Positions 18,223 to 28,116 are shown, counted from the stretch's first letter. The stretch: 64,000 nt of DNA from Bacteroidales bacterium SW299 (GCA_019550975.1 SDWH01000016.1:41107-105106), one strand, 5' to 3'. Notes: generated from the sequence alone by a model not told the origin. Program-made: numbers and translations.

Positions 18223-18284
18223 CTGAAAGAGTCATTAATCGGTTAAGGCTCTCAGAGCCGACACTTTTTTCATATCATTATCCG

Positions 18285-19610
18285 TCATTCTTTTCCAATG
18301 GCTTTATGGTCTTCACGGAAAGCTTTCATGCGTTCTTCCAGCACAGGATAAAGCTCTTCGCGCATACGTGAAGTGCAGGCACGCACACCTTCCTGATCGC
18401 TTCCGGTTGTAGACAGGGAAATGCTGCTCACTCCATAATACATCAGTTCAAGCAGCAGCTGTCCGCCCGTCATGCCGGAATAGCCGAGCGTAAAGAAGAA
18501 ACCGTCGCCTACTTCCCGTGTAACGTCACGGTCGTACACGATAGTGAAGCCGTTGTCCGTAAAAATCCGCTTCATGCGGCGGGCACGGCGTTCGTATTCG
18601 CGCACATCCTCCACAAAATTGATTTCACCCGATACCGAACGGTTCAGCATTTCCGCCATTCCATACTGCGTGGTTGCCGTACAGCCGGAAGTGATCATAT
18701 ACATAATGGAAGCGATAAACGTAGGGCCGAATACGCCTGAGTCTTCATACCTCCTGGCAAGTGCAGGATACTGCCTGTCGAAAAGCTTGTCGGATATACA
18801 TGCCAAAGCGATGCGCTGTCCGGCGTAGCTGAATATCTTCGAGGCGGAAAGCATCAAAATGTAATTGTCGGTATAACGGGCCACGGTCGGCACAAAAGGC
18901 GGCTGGAAAGGACGGCCATAACGGTGACGGAAGTCCATGCAGAAATAAGCCTGATCCTCCAGCACCACGACATCATACCGGGTTGCAAGCTCGCCGATAA
19001 TCTCCAGTTCCTCTTCTTCCAGACAAATCCATGCCGGATTGTTGGGATTGGAATACACAACGGCGGCGATATCGCCTTTCGACAAATAGCTCTCCAGCTT
19101 CTCCCGAAGAGGCTTTCCCCGGAAATCGTGGATGTCAAAAAACTCCCACTCTACGCCCAATATGCGCAACTGCGATTTCTGGATGGGAAAGCCCGGATCA
19201 ATGAAAAGCACTTTGTTCTTTCCCGGCAAGCGCTGGGTGCATGCAATGAACGCTCCGAACGAAGCTGCCACCGACCCCGTTGTAGGCACACACGCCCGCG
19301 GGGATATGTCGATATCGATAAAAGCCTTGATAAAGCGCGAAGCGGCATCCTTCAGCTCAGGCACTCCGGCCGCAGCCGGATACTGGGCGCCCAAGCCTGC
19401 ATCGAGGGCTTTCTTTTCGGCTTCAATCCCCACTTTGTTTGCAGGAAGGCCGGGCGAGCCCTGATCCATGCGGATAAAAGGGATTCCCGTCAATTCTTCC
19501 AGCCGGGAAGCCACCAGCAGCACATCGCCGATGGTGGCATTCTGCAAGTCGGCTACTTTCATCTCGCGCGCCACCTGCGACACCAGTTCTTCACTGAACA
19601 CCCGACTCAT
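18285..19610 (-). CDS. PLP-dependent class I/II aminotransferase
   Basis: 441 residues with fold type I features: VYSNPNNPAWICLEEEELE (cofactor-binding Asn/Pro region), VVVLEDQAYFCMDF with the pyridine-binding Asp, and the Schiff-base lysine in LMLSASKIFSYAGQR (about residue 256). It transfers the amino group between an amino acid and a 2-oxo acid. Its place 5 bp after iorB and before the PaaK-type ligase suggests an aromatic amino acid/aryl pyruvate pair. The true substrate is not readable from motifs. Confidence 0.88.
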   Translation of the reverse strand: MSRVFSEELVSQVAREMKVADLQNATIGDVLLVASRLEELTGIPFIRMDQGSPGLPANKVGIEAEKKALDAGLGAQYPAAAGVPELKDAASRFIKAFIDIDISPRACVPTTGSVAASFGAFIACTQRLPGKNKVLFIDPGFPIQKSQLRILGVEWEFFDIHDFRGKPLREKLESYLSKGDIAAVVYSNPNNPAWICLEEEELEIIGELATRYDVVVLEDQAYFCMDFRHRYGRPFQPPFVPTVARYTDNYILMLSASKIFSYAGQRIALACISDKLFDRQYPALARRYEDSGVFGPTFIASIMYMITSGCTATTQYGMAEMLNRSVSGEINFVEDVREYERRARRMKRIFTDNGFTIVYDRDVTREVGDGFFFTLGYSGMTGGQLLLELMYYGVSSISLSTTGSDQEGVRACTSRMREELYPVLEERMKAFREDHKAIGKE

Positions 19611-19614
19611 AAGC

Positions 19615-20202
19615 TCAAAGTTTTAGATTTTTCACGTATTCGTGACCGATATCAAAAGCGCGACAGTTCATGCTGACCACTTCTTCTCCTTTCGAAGCAA
19701 ATATCCGCCCCACGCTTTCGCGCAAGGTGGCCGCATCAAGAATCTTCAGGAAAGAAGCTGCCGCACCCAGCAGAATCACATTGGCCGACTTCTGCATCTG
19801 GTTCTCCCGGGCAAGCTGTTCCACGTCAAGCGACACAATGTGAGGCTGGGCCTTCAGCTCTTCCGCCAACGCCTGTTCATCGGGATAGTTGGGGATATTC
19901 TTGAACGGAGCAGACGAAGTGATGATCCATCCGCTTTCGGAAAGATAAGGCAAATAGCGCAAAGCCTCCATCGGCTCCAGCGAAATGATCATGTCGGCTG
20001 TTCCGAGTGCGATCAGGTCGGAAGCGATGGGCCTGTCCGACAAACGAAGATTCGACTGCACGTCCCCGCCCCGCTGGCTCATCCCGTGCACCTCGGCCTG
20101 CTTCAGCGCCAGTCCCATACGGGTGGCGGCCTCACCGATTATGGTAGCGATAGACAAGATTCCCTGTCCTCCTACTCCAGAAAGTATAATGTCTGTTTTC
20201 AT
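19615..20202 (-). CDS. iorB: Indolepyruvate:ferredoxin oxidoreductase, beta subunit
   Basis: 195 residues, matching the small subunit of 2-oxoacid:ferredoxin oxidoreductases. The N-terminus has the nucleotide-like loop GVGGQGILSIATIIGEAA and the family motif HGMSQRGGDVQSNLRL. Together with IorA it converts aryl pyruvates (indole-, phenyl- or hydroxyphenylpyruvate) plus CoA to aryl-acetyl-CoA and CO2 with reduction of ferredoxin; the reverse is possible in strict anaerobes. Its start overlaps the iorA stop by 4 bp, a sign of translational coupling. Confidence 0.9.
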   Translation of the reverse strand: MKTDIILSGVGGQGILSIATIIGEAATRMGLALKQAEVHGMSQRGGDVQSNLRLSDRPIASDLIALGTADMIISLEPMEALRYLPYLSESGWIITSSAPFKNIPNYPDEQALAEELKAQPHIVSLDVEQLARENQMQKSANVILLGAAASFLKILDAATLRESVGRIFASKGEEVVSMNCRAFDIGHEYVKNLKL

Positions 20203-21818
20203 TTTTTCTCAGCTCTTTTCTTTTTCAACTTACGGTTCAATGTCTGTATACACTCGCGGCGAGGAATGATGACGGACACTCCGTCGTATTCAATTTCCTC
20301 GCGGATGACACGGGTAATTTCTTCCATGTTTTTAGGCAGCGGAACCACCACACGCACATGTTCCGGCTCTACGCCCAGCCCCAGACAAATGGCTTCGAAC
20401 TTGTTGGTTCCGGCAGAATCCTGCCCTCCCGTCATAGCCGTTGTCAGATTGTCCGAGATAATCACCGTTATGTTCGCCTTGTCGTTCACGGCATCCAGCA
20501 GGCCGGTCATGCCCGAATGCGTAAAGGTGGAATCCCCGATAACCGCAATGGAAGGAAACTGGCCGGCATCGGCGGCTCCTTTCGCCATCGTGATGGACGC
20601 TCCCATATCCACGCAACTGCTCAATGCCCGGAAAGGAGGCAGAGCGCCCAGCGTATAGCAACCGATATCGCCGAAGATCTTCGCTCCGGGATACTCCGCA
20701 GCCACCCGATTCAGCGCGTCATACACGTCGCGGTGTCCGCATCCCACACACAAGGCAGGCGGACGGGGAACAACATGCTGCGCCTTCGGATAGACCTGGC
20801 CTCCCGGAATGCCCAGCGCAGCCTTCACATTGTCGGGGGTCAGTTCGCCCGTCCGGGGCAGATCGCCGCTCAAGCGCCCTTTCACAACATACTGCGAAGG
20901 AAGCAGCCCCTTCGACTGTTCCTCTACGAACGGCTGACCGTCTTCAACCACCAGCATCTCCCGGCAAGAGCCTGCCAGACGTGTAAGCAGATCTGCCGGA
21001 AGAGGATACTGCGAAATCTTGATAACCGGATAGGGACATCCGTCCGGATAATTCTCCATTACATAATTATATCCTATGCCGCAAGCCACAATCCCTTTTT
21101 CAGACATGCCTTCCTTGAATGCGGCTTCATTGAAAGGCGAAGTTTCCGAAAGGTCCAGCAGGCGGGACTGCTCTGCAATCACCTCAAGATAACGGCGGCG
21201 TGCATTGCCCGGCAACAAGACCCAGTCGGAAGGCACGGATTCTTTGCCCGTGCAGGTTACGTCCAAAAACTTTTCCTTCACCTTTACGGCGGCTCTCGAA
21301 TGGGCCATACGGGTTGTGATACGCATCAGCACAGGCAGCCTTTCTTCTTCCGACAGACTGTATGCGTACTCCATCATGTCATACGCCTCCTGCTGCGACG
21401 AAGGTTCAAGGACAGGAATCATCGCAAACTTGCCGTAGAAGCGCGAATCCTGTTCATTCTGCGAAGAATGCATGCTGGGGTCGTCTGCCGCCAATACCAC
21501 AATTCCTCCGTTAACACCCGTAATGCCTGAATTGACAAAGGCATCGGCACACACGTTCATGCCCACATGCTTCATGCATACCAGCGCACGTTTTCCCACA
21601 TACGAAACGCCCAATGCGGCCTCCATTGCCGTTTTCTCGTTCGTACACCAACTGCTGTGCAGGCCTCTCGACTTCGCCAAGGGTGAATCCTGTATATATT
21701 CGGTAATCTCGGTAGAGGGAGTTCCCGGATAAGCGTAGACACCGGAAATCCCTGCATGAATGGCTCCCAAGGCTATCGCCTGGTCGCCCAATAACAAAAG
21801 TTTATCGTTGTTTTCCAT
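20199..21818 (-). CDS. iorA: Indolepyruvate:ferredoxin oxidoreductase, alpha subunit (no C-terminal ferredoxin domain)
   Basis: 539 residues. The N-terminal pyrimidine-binding domain has GVYAYPGTPSTEITEYIQ. The C-terminal TPP domain shows LCVGCGHRDVYDAL, GDIGCYTLG and the GDS...N motif (AVIGDSTFTHSGMTG, then VIISDN). The protein ends shortly after this domain in a Lys-rich tail. The two four-cysteine ferredoxin motifs known at the C-terminus of archaeal IorA are absent. Only an isolated Cys remains (PRRECIQTL). It is the first gene of the operon with iorB, the aminotransferase, PaaK and ACT. How electrons leave the shorter protein is open. Confidence 0.9.
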   Translation of the reverse strand: MENNDKLLLLGDQAIALGAIHAGISGVYAYPGTPSTEITEYIQDSPLAKSRGLHSSWCTNEKTAMEAALGVSYVGKRALVCMKHVGMNVCADAFVNSGITGVNGGIVVLAADDPSMHSSQNEQDSRFYGKFAMIPVLEPSSQQEAYDMMEYAYSLSEEERLPVLMRITTRMAHSRAAVKVKEKFLDVTCTGKESVPSDWVLLPGNARRRYLEVIAEQSRLLDLSETSPFNEAAFKEGMSEKGIVACGIGYNYVMENYPDGCPYPVIKISQYPLPADLLTRLAGSCREMLVVEDGQPFVEEQSKGLLPSQYVVKGRLSGDLPRTGELTPDNVKAALGIPGGQVYPKAQHVVPRPPALCVGCGHRDVYDALNRVAAEYPGAKIFGDIGCYTLGALPPFRALSSCVDMGASITMAKGAADAGQFPSIAVIGDSTFTHSGMTGLLDAVNDKANITVIISDNLTTAMTGGQDSAGTNKFEAICLGLGVEPEHVRVVVPLPKNMEEITRVIREEIEYDGVSVIIPRRECIQTLNRKLKKKRAEKK

Positions 21819-21826
21819 ATTTTAGC

Positions 21827-21860
21827 TCCTCCAAACCTCCTCCGAAAGAAGGCTTCCCGA
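21827..21860. repeat. Diverged copy of the REP-like hairpin repeat
   Basis: On the minus strand this reads aagccttctttcggaggagg followed by tttggagg, matching the 5004-5115 repeats with a few changes. It sits just upstream of iorA in a 198-bp gap that also has a small hairpin near 21900-21915 (cccc-attgca-gggg). No clear promoter box was recognised in the gap. Confidence 0.45.
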
Positions 21861-22016
21861 GTTAAACTTCATATTTAAATTTACTTGAAAATCCGCAATC
21901 CCCCCATTGCAGGGGCAGGCAATTCCTCACCCGGATGCAGACTATATATAATGAACATCATCCCATATTTGCTCGGAATGAAAATAAAAACGGCCTTTCA
22001 TTTTGACACAGCTTCC

Positions 22017-22775
22017 CTACACGTCGGCATCATCCAGCACGGGGAACTTCTTGCGGAACGCCTCAAGCTGTTCCATATCGATCTCCGCCCCGGCACATTC
22101 CGCCTTTCCGTCCTCACAGGCCGCCAGCGTACGGCCATACGGGTCAATTACGGCACTTCCTCCGCAATAGTCGCACTCGGGATCCTTTCCGACCCGGTTC
22201 ACCGCAACTACGTAACATTGGTTTTCGATGGCGCGGGCGCGAAGCAAAGCTTTCCACGCATCCACCCGAGGAGCAGGCCAGCTTGCCACATAAAGGATGG
22301 CATCATAATCCTTCCGGTTGCGCGACCAGACGGGAAAGCGCAAGTCGTAGCACACCTGCAGAAGGAAGCGCACGCCCCGGAAAGCGACAATCACCCGCTT
22401 ATTGCCCGGCGTATAGCGCTTATGCTCTCCGCCATAAGTGAACAGATGCTTCTTGTCGTACCATGTCACCGTCCCGTCAGGACAGACAAAATAAAAACGG
22501 TTGTAGTATTTTCCGCCATCTTCCGTGGCGATGCTTCCGGCAACGGCACAGTTTCCGGCAGCCGCCTTCCGCTTCATCCATTCGAGGCTTCCATGCCCCG
22601 CCGGCTCGGCCACGCCTTCGGGCCGGGTGCAGAACCCTGTCGAAAACATTTCGGGCAGAACATACAGGTCAGCCCCCGGACAAGCGTCCATCATCTTGTC
22701 CGCCCGCTTCAGATTCTCCTCCGGATCGGCCCAGCAAATATCAGTTTGCAGTATGATTACTTTCATGCTTTTCAT
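22017..22775 (-). CDS. Nitrilase-superfamily amidohydrolase (omega-amidase/YafV-like)
   Basis: 252 residues with the Glu-Lys-Cys triad of the carbon-nitrogen hydrolase family: YVLPEMFSTGF (Glu42), YDKKHLF (Lys108) and VCYDLRFPVWSRN (Cys142). The proline- and phenylalanine-rich context matches omega-amidases, which hydrolyse alpha-ketoglutaramate or ketosuccinamate made by glutamine transaminases, often close to aminotransferases. It lies upstream of the iorA operon on the same strand but 198 bp away. An ATG three codons into the frame (22766) is an alternative start. Confidence 0.8.
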   Translation of the reverse strand: MKSMKVIILQTDICWADPEENLKRADKMMDACPGADLYVLPEMFSTGFCTRPEGVAEPAGHGSLEWMKRKAAAGNCAVAGSIATEDGGKYYNRFYFVCPDGTVTWYDKKHLFTYGGEHKRYTPGNKRVIVAFRGVRFLLQVCYDLRFPVWSRNRKDYDAILYVASWPAPRVDAWKALLRARAIENQCYVVAVNRVGKDPECDYCGGSAVIDPYGRTLAACEDGKAECAGAEIDMEQLEAFRKKFPVLDDADV

Positions 22776-22958
22776 ATTTTAGAAACGCCCAAAGGTAACA
22801 AAATAATAATTATAACCCAATATATGAAGCAAAATATTCACTTTGCCATCTTTTCTCTCCCTATTTATCACTGCATCCGGCGCAGGCCGACACCATGCGG
22901 CACCGTCTTTTCTCCTGCCGGCAGCAGAAAAGCGAAACGAGAGGAAAGATTCTTCAAA

Positions 22959-23042
22959 CCACATTGCCGTTTGTATAAACCACGATGCGGTTTGTATAAA
23001 CCACACTGTGGTTTGCATAAACGACGATGCCGTTTGAAGTTT
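22959..23042. repeat. 21-bp x 4 tandem array of dyad-symmetric units
   Basis: Four 21-bp units start at 22959, 22980, 23001 and 23022. Each has a dyad-like core, best in unit 3 (aaaccacactgtggttt), and in units 1-3 a tataaa/cataaa spacer. It lies in the 434-bp gap between the nitrilase gene (leftward) and lysS (rightward), so it could act on both. A short frame on either strand would read as a heptad repeat because 21 is a multiple of three. No start context, domain or coding bias supports a gene there. Confidence 0.65.
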
Positions 23043-23173
23043 GCGCAAGGCCGTTCCGGTTTTTATACCGCAGAACAGACAGGCAGGGCCTGCATCCCCT
23101 CCGGTTTCTCCTTCAAAATAAAGTTTTTGCATAAAAGAAGCATACGGATAGGGATAAATTGCAAAATGTTTGT

Positions 23174-23181
23174 TATTTTTG
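23174..23181 (+). promoter_or_regulatory. Candidate lysS -7 promoter box
   Basis: TATTTTTG matches TAnnTTTG and ends 29 bp before the lysS start, giving a leader of about 20 nt. No TTTG is seen at the expected -33 position, so the call rests on one box. Confidence 0.4.
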
Positions 23182-23209
23182 TCCCGAAAATGAGTTAATA
23201 TACTGACAA

Positions 23210-24937
23210 ATGAACGTATTAGAACTGAGCGAACAGGAGATTATCAGACGCAACAGTCTGAACGAATTGAGAGCGATGGGAATCGATCCGTACCCCGCCG
23301 CCGAGTATGTAACCGACGCTTTTTCAACAGACATCAAAGCCGAGTTCAAAGACGATGCCGAACCGCGCAAGGTATCCATAGCCGGACGTATCATGTCACG
23401 CCGCGTGATGGGAAAAGCATCGTTCGTTGAACTGCAGGACTCAAAAGGACGCATCCAAGTATATATCACACGGGACGATATCTGCCCGGAAGAAAATAAA
23501 GATCTGTATAATGTGGTATTCAAACGCCTGCTGGACTTGGGCGACTTCATCGGAATCGAAGGCTTCGTGTTCCGCACCCAGACGGGAGAAATCTCCGTCC
23601 ACGCCCGGAAGCTGACCGTATTGTCGAAGTCACTCCGCCCGCTTCCGATCGTGAAGTACAAGGACGGCGTGGCATACGACAAGTTTGAAGACCCCGAACT
23701 GCGGTACCGCCAGCGCTATGTCGACCTGATTGTGAACGACGGCGTAAAGGACATTTTCCTGCAGCGCGCAACAGTGATACGCACCATCCGCCGTGTGCTT
23801 GACGAGGCGGGCTATACGGAAGTGGAAACGCCCACGCTGCAGAACATAGCCGGCGGAGCAAGCGCAAAACCGTTTATCACGCATTTCAACGCCCTGGATA
23901 CCGACATGTATCTGCGCATAGCCACAGAGCTTTATCTGAAACGGCTCATCGTGGGCGGATTTGAAGGCGTGTACGAAATCGGCAAGAACTTCCGCAACGA
24001 AGGCATGGACCGCAACCACAATCCGGAATTTACCTGCATGGAACTCTACGTGCAGTACAAGGACTACAACTGGATGATGTCGTTCACCGAAAAGCTGCTC
24101 GAAACGGTGTGCATCGCCGTCAACGGCAAGCCCGAACGGGAAATCGACGGAAACATCATCAGCTTCAAGGCTCCCTACCGCCGGCTGCCGATACTTGAAG
24201 CCATCAAAGAGAAGACAGGCTATGACCTCAACGGCATGGACGAAGCGCAGATACGCGAAGTGTGCCGGAAACTGAACATGGAAATCGACGACACGATGGG
24301 CAAGGGCAAGCTGATCGACGAAATATTCGGCGAATTCTGCGAAGGCACGTTCATCCAGCCGACGTTCATCACCGACTATCCCGTAGAGATGTCGCCGCTC
24401 ACCAAAATGCACCGCTCGAAGCCGGGACTGACAGAACGCTTCGAACTGATGGTCAACGGAAAAGAGCTGGCCAACGCCTACTCTGAGCTGAACGACCCGA
24501 TAGACCAGGAAGAACGCTTCAAGGAGCAGATGCGCCTTGCCGACAAGGGAGATGACGAAGCAATGATCATCGATCAGGACTTCTTGCGCGCACTGCAGTA
24601 CGGCATGCCCCCGACAAGCGGCATCGGAATAGGAATCGACCGCCTGGTTATGCTCATGACGGGCAAGACGTTCATTCAGGAAGTGCTGTTCTTCCCGCAA
24701 ATGCGCCCCGAAAAGGTGACGCCGAAAGACAATGCGGCAAAATACACGGCACTGGGAGTGCCCGAAGAATGGGTGCCGGTGATTCAGAAAGCCGGATACA
24801 ACCTGGTGTCTGACATGAAAGACGTGAACCCGCAGAAGGTGCACATGGACATCTGCGGAATCAACAAGAAATACAAACTCGAACTGAAGAACCCCAGTGT
24901 GGACGAAGTAGCCAGTTGGATTAAAGGAATAGTATGA
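23210..24937 (+). CDS. lysS: Lysyl-tRNA synthetase, class II
   Basis: 575 residues. An OB-fold anticodon-binding domain (about 50-150, VSIAGRIMSRRVMGKASF, ELQDSKGRIQVYI) is followed by a class II core: motif 1 around RYVDLIVN, motif 2 with EIGKNFRNEGMDRNHNPEF, and motif 3 with GIGIGIDRLVMLMTG. A C-terminal extension of roughly 70 residues follows the core. It charges tRNA-Lys in the cytoplasm. It begins a rightward run with gpsA (4-bp overlap) and pgi, a typical Bacteroidales housekeeping order. Confidence 0.97.
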   Translation: MNVLELSEQEIIRRNSLNELRAMGIDPYPAAEYVTDAFSTDIKAEFKDDAEPRKVSIAGRIMSRRVMGKASFVELQDSKGRIQVYITRDDICPEENKDLYNVVFKRLLDLGDFIGIEGFVFRTQTGEISVHARKLTVLSKSLRPLPIVKYKDGVAYDKFEDPELRYRQRYVDLIVNDGVKDIFLQRATVIRTIRRVLDEAGYTEVETPTLQNIAGGASAKPFITHFNALDTDMYLRIATELYLKRLIVGGFEGVYEIGKNFRNEGMDRNHNPEFTCMELYVQYKDYNWMMSFTEKLLETVCIAVNGKPEREIDGNIISFKAPYRRLPILEAIKEKTGYDLNGMDEAQIREVCRKLNMEIDDTMGKGKLIDEIFGEFCEGTFIQPTFITDYPVEMSPLTKMHRSKPGLTERFELMVNGKELANAYSELNDPIDQEERFKEQMRLADKGDDEAMIIDQDFLRALQYGMPPTSGIGIGIDRLVMLMTGKTFIQEVLFFPQMRPEKVTPKDNAAKYTALGVPEEWVPVIQKAGYNLVSDMKDVNPQKVHMDICGINKKYKLELKNPSVDEVASWIKGIV

Positions 24938-25929
24938 AACTGCCCGGGAAAATAGCGATTATGGGGGGAGGAAGCTGGGCCACGGCAATCGCCAAAATCA
25001 TACTGACCCAAGCCGAATCGATAAACTGGTATATGCGCCGTGACGACCGTATTGAGGATTTCAAGCGTCTGGGCCATAATCCGGCTTATCTTACCAGCGT
25101 GCGCTTCAACATCAAGTGCATCAACTTTTCATCGGACATCAACAAGATCGTGAGGGAATCGGATACGCTGATATTCGTCACTCCCTCGCCCTACCTGAAA
25201 AGCCACCTCAAAAAGCTAAAGGTCAAGCTCAAGGATAAGTTCATAGTTACCGCCATCAAAGGAATCGTCCCTGACGAGAACATGATCATCTCCGACTATT
25301 TCCATCAAGTGTATGATGTGCCGGAAGAAAACATCGCCGTTCTGGCAGGGCCGTGCCACGCGGAAGAAATTGCGCTCGAACGGCTTTCCTACCTCACGGT
25401 GGGATGCAAGGACATCGAAAAGGCCAAAATGTTTGCGCGGCAGCTTGCAGGACATTACGTGAAGACATCGGTCAACACGGACGTGGCGGGAATCGAATAC
25501 GCCTCGGTGCTGAAAAATGTCTATGCCATAGCGGCAGGCATCTGCAGCGGACTGAAGTACGGCGACAACTTCCAGGCCGTGCTGGTATCAAACGCCTTGC
25601 AGGAAATGAACCGATTCCTCGATACAGTGCACCCCCTGGACCGCTGCACGAACGATTCGGCGTATCTGGGCGACCTGCTGGTCACCTCCTACTCCAACTT
25701 CAGCCGCAACCGCGTGTTCGGAACAATGATCGGAAAGGGATATTCAGTGAAAAGCGCGCAGATCGAAATGGAAATGATAGCGGAAGGGTACTACGGCACA
25801 AAATGCATCAAAGAGCTCAACAAACACTTGCACGTGAACATGCCGATTGTGGATGCTGTATACAACATTCTCTATGAACGCATATCACCCATGATTGAAA
25901 TAAAACTACTAACTGATTCATTCAGATAA
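24934..25929 (+). CDS. gpsA: NAD(P)-dependent glycerol-3-phosphate dehydrogenase
   Basis: 331 residues. The N-terminal Rossmann loop is [17 protein letters not shown]; the C-terminal part has the conserved [23 protein letters not shown] with the catalytic Lys. It reduces dihydroxyacetone phosphate to sn-glycerol-3-phosphate for phospholipid synthesis. The ATG overlaps the lysS stop (ATGA), so translation is coupled. pgi follows after 11 bp. Confidence 0.95.
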   Translation: MKLPGKIAIMGGGSWATAIAKIILTQAESINWYMRRDDRIEDFKRLGHNPAYLTSVRFNIKCINFSSDINKIVRESDTLIFVTPSPYLKSHLKKLKVKLKDKFIVTAIKGIVPDENMIISDYFHQVYDVPEENIAVLAGPCHAEEIALERLSYLTVGCKDIEKAKMFARQLAGHYVKTSVNTDVAGIEYASVLKNVYAIAAGICSGLKYGDNFQAVLVSNALQEMNRFLDTVHPLDRCTNDSAYLGDLLVTSYSNFSRNRVFGTMIGKGYSVKSAQIEMEMIAEGYYGTKCIKELNKHLHVNMPIVDAVYNILYERISPMIEIKLLTDSFR

Positions 25930-25940
25930 AATTTACAGTT

Positions 25941-27290
25941 ATGGAAAACATCAAACTGAACATCGAAAAAACTTTAGACTTCATCGCTAAAGACAAATTG
26001 GCTTCTTACGAAGAAAAAGTAAGAGCTTGTATGGAAACGCTGGAAAAAGGAACCGGACTGGGAAATGACTTCCTGGGATGGCTGCATTTGCCTTCTTCCA
26101 TAACGAAAGAGCATCTGGCGGATCTGAAAGCAGCCGCACAGACGCTGCGCGAAAACTGCGAAGTGGTTGTCGTGGCAGGTATCGGCGGCAGCTATCTGGG
26201 AGCACGTGCCGTCATCGAAGCGCTCTCAGACAGTTTCGCATGGCTGAAGGAAAAGAAAGCCGGAAACCCGACTATCATCTTTGCCGGACATAACATCAGC
26301 GAAGACTATCTTTATGAACTGACCACTTTCCTGAAAGACAAAAAGTTCGGCGTAATCAATATTTCCAAGTCAGGAACCACCACCGAAACGGCTCTGGCTT
26401 TCCGCCTGCTGAAAAAACAGTGCGAAGAGCAGCGCGGAAAGGAAACGGCACGCAAGGTAATCGTAGCCGTTACTGATGCAAAGAAGGGCGCAGCCCGCAC
26501 TACTGCCGACAAGGAAGGATACACATCGTTCATTATCCCCGACAACGTGGGCGGACGATTCTCCGTACTGACTCCGGTAGGCCTGCTTCCGATTGCCGTG
26601 GCCGGATATGATATCGAAAAGCTGGTGGCAGGAGCCTGCGAAATGGAAAAGGTATGCGCCAACGGAAATCTGTATGAAAATCCTTCCGCACTGTATGCGG
26701 CAACCCGCAACGAACTCTACCGCGAAGGAAAGAAAATCGAGATTCTGGTGAACTTCCACCCGAAACTCCACTACTTCATGGAATGGTGGAAACAGCTGTT
26801 CGGTGAATCAGAAGGAAAAGACCACAAGGGCATTTACCCGAGTTCCGTAGACTTCACCACCGACCTCCATTCAATGGGCCAGTGGATCCAGCAGGGCGAA
26901 CGGAGCATTTTCGAAACAGTTGTTTCAATTGAAACTCCGAACCACGAACTGCACTTCCCGAGCGATGAGGAAAACCTCGACGGACTGAACTTCCTTGCCG
27001 GCAAACGGATTGATGAAGTAAACAAAATGGCGGAACTCGGCACACAGCTGGCTCACGTGGACGGCGGTGTCCCCAATCTCCATGTAAGCGTCCCGACACT
27101 GAACGAATACTATCTCGGCGAACTGATTTATTTCTTCGAAAAGGCTTGCGGCATCAGCGGCTATCTGCTCGAAGTGAATCCGTTCAACCAGCCGGGCGTA
27201 GAAGCATACAAGAAAAATATGTTCGCCCTGCTGAACAAACCGGGATACGAAAAAGAATCTGAAGCAATTCAAGCTCGCTTGAAGAAATAA
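25941..27290 (+). CDS. pgi: Glucose-6-phosphate isomerase (short bacterial type)
   Basis: 449 residues, the short form usual in Bacteroidales and Firmicutes. Motifs: [19 protein letters not shown] (phosphosugar binding), [36 protein letters not shown] and the C-terminal [17 protein letters not shown] with the catalytic Lys region. It interconverts glucose-6-phosphate and fructose-6-phosphate, the latter also being the product of NagB nearby. It is the last gene of lysS-gpsA-pgi, with a strong terminator at 27312-27364. Confidence 0.97.
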   Translation: MENIKLNIEKTLDFIAKDKLASYEEKVRACMETLEKGTGLGNDFLGWLHLPSSITKEHLADLKAAAQTLRENCEVVVVAGIGGSYLGARAVIEALSDSFAWLKEKKAGNPTIIFAGHNISEDYLYELTTFLKDKKFGVINISKSGTTTETALAFRLLKKQCEEQRGKETARKVIVAVTDAKKGAARTTADKEGYTSFIIPDNVGGRFSVLTPVGLLPIAVAGYDIEKLVAGACEMEKVCANGNLYENPSALYAATRNELYREGKKIEILVNFHPKLHYFMEWWKQLFGESEGKDHKGIYPSSVDFTTDLHSMGQWIQQGERSIFETVVSIETPNHELHFPSDEENLDGLNFLAGKRIDEVNKMAELGTQLAHVDGGVPNLHVSVPTLNEYYLGELIYFFEKACGISGYLLEVNPFNQPGVEAYKKNMFALLNKPGYEKESEAIQARLKK

Positions 27291-27311
27291 CCGGATCTGA
27301 AATGAGAGTCA

Positions 27312-27364
27312 AGGCACGGGCTTCACGGAATCTTTTCATCGTGAAACTCGTGCCTGATTTTTTT
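27312..27364 (+). terminator. Rho-independent terminator after pgi
   Basis: The stem pairs aggcacg and ttcacg with cgtgaa and cgtgcct around a 12-nt loop, and is followed by gattttttt. It lies 22 bp after the pgi stop and separates the housekeeping operon from the HAD gene. Confidence 0.85.
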
Positions 27365-27387
27365 AATGCTAACGTAATTACTCTAAA

Positions 27388-28116
27388 ATGTTTCAAGAAG
27401 CTATCAAGAACTATCTGAACAGACACAACTATCCCGAAATCAATCTGAAAGCCGTACTGTTCGACATGGACGGAGTATTGTTCGACTCTATGAAAAACCA
27501 TGCGGCTGCCTGGCAGGAGGCCATGAAAAGATACGGAATGAACATGTCACGCGAGGAAGCCTACCTGCACGAAGGAAGAACCGGGGCGGGAACGATAAAC
27601 ATCGTCAGCCAGCGCGAAAGAGGATATCAGGCAACCGAACAGGAAGTAAAGGAAATCTATCAGACAAAAAGTGACATATTCAACAGTCTGCCCAAAGCTG
27701 AACCGATGCCCGGCGCATACGGACTGCTGCAAAAAATAAAGGCCGGCGGACTCATTCCGATGGTAGTGACCGGTTCAGGCCAACTGTCGCTTTTAGACAA
27801 ACTGAACCACTATTACCCGGATGTATTCAAACGGGAACTGATGGTCACTGCCTTTGACGTGAAATACGGAAAGCCAAACCCTGAACCGTATCTGATGGCG
27901 CTGCAAAAGGCCGGAATAGCAGCAAACGAGGCGATTGTAGTGGAAAATGCACCGCTTGGAGTACATGCCGGCGTTGCCGCAGGCATATTCACCGTAGCGC
28001 TCAATACAGGACCGTTGCCCGACAAAGCATTGCTGGACGAAGGAGCCGACCTGCTGTTTCCTTCCATGCAGGCATTCAACGAAAGTTGGGAAACGTTTTA
28101 CAATACGACCCTATAG
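27388..28116 (+). CDS. HAD-superfamily phosphatase (beta-phosphoglucomutase-like)
   Basis: 242 residues. HAD motif I is VLFDMDGVLFDSM (catalytic Asp near residue 27), with an alpha-helical cap inserted after it (NHAAAWQEAMKRYG, EGRTGAGTIN). Motif II is PMVVTGSG, motif III contains KYGKPNPEPYLMAL and motif IV AIVVENAPLGVHAG. The family hydrolyses or isomerises small phosphosugars. About 30 residues precede motif I, a little longer than usual. The substrate is unknown; its position between pgi and the amino-sugar genes hints at a sugar phosphate. Confidence 0.85.
   Translation: MFQEAIKNYLNRHNYPEINLKAVLFDMDGVLFDSMKNHAAAWQEAMKRYGMNMSREEAYLHEGRTGAGTINIVSQRERGYQATEQEVKEIYQTKSDIFNSLPKAEPMPGAYGLLQKIKAGGLIPMVVTGSGQLSLLDKLNHYYPDVFKRELMVTAFDVKYGKPNPEPYLMALQKAGIAANEAIVVENAPLGVHAGVAAGIFTVALNTGPLPDKALLDEGADLLFPSMQAFNESWETFYNTTL

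Noticed and set aside
18240..18275. Hairpin ggctc-tca-gagcc followed by a T-run between the aminotransferase and PaaK genes
   Set aside because: The T-run is on the plus strand whereas both genes are read leftwards, so it is not a terminator for this operon.
22959..23042. CRISPR array
   Set aside because: Units are contiguous 21-bp repeats without unique spacers, and no cas genes are present.
22779..23132. Minus-strand frame with a heptad repeat (FIQTASW type)
   Set aside because: The repeat is a by-product of the 21-bp DNA array; no signal peptide, domain or start context supports translation.
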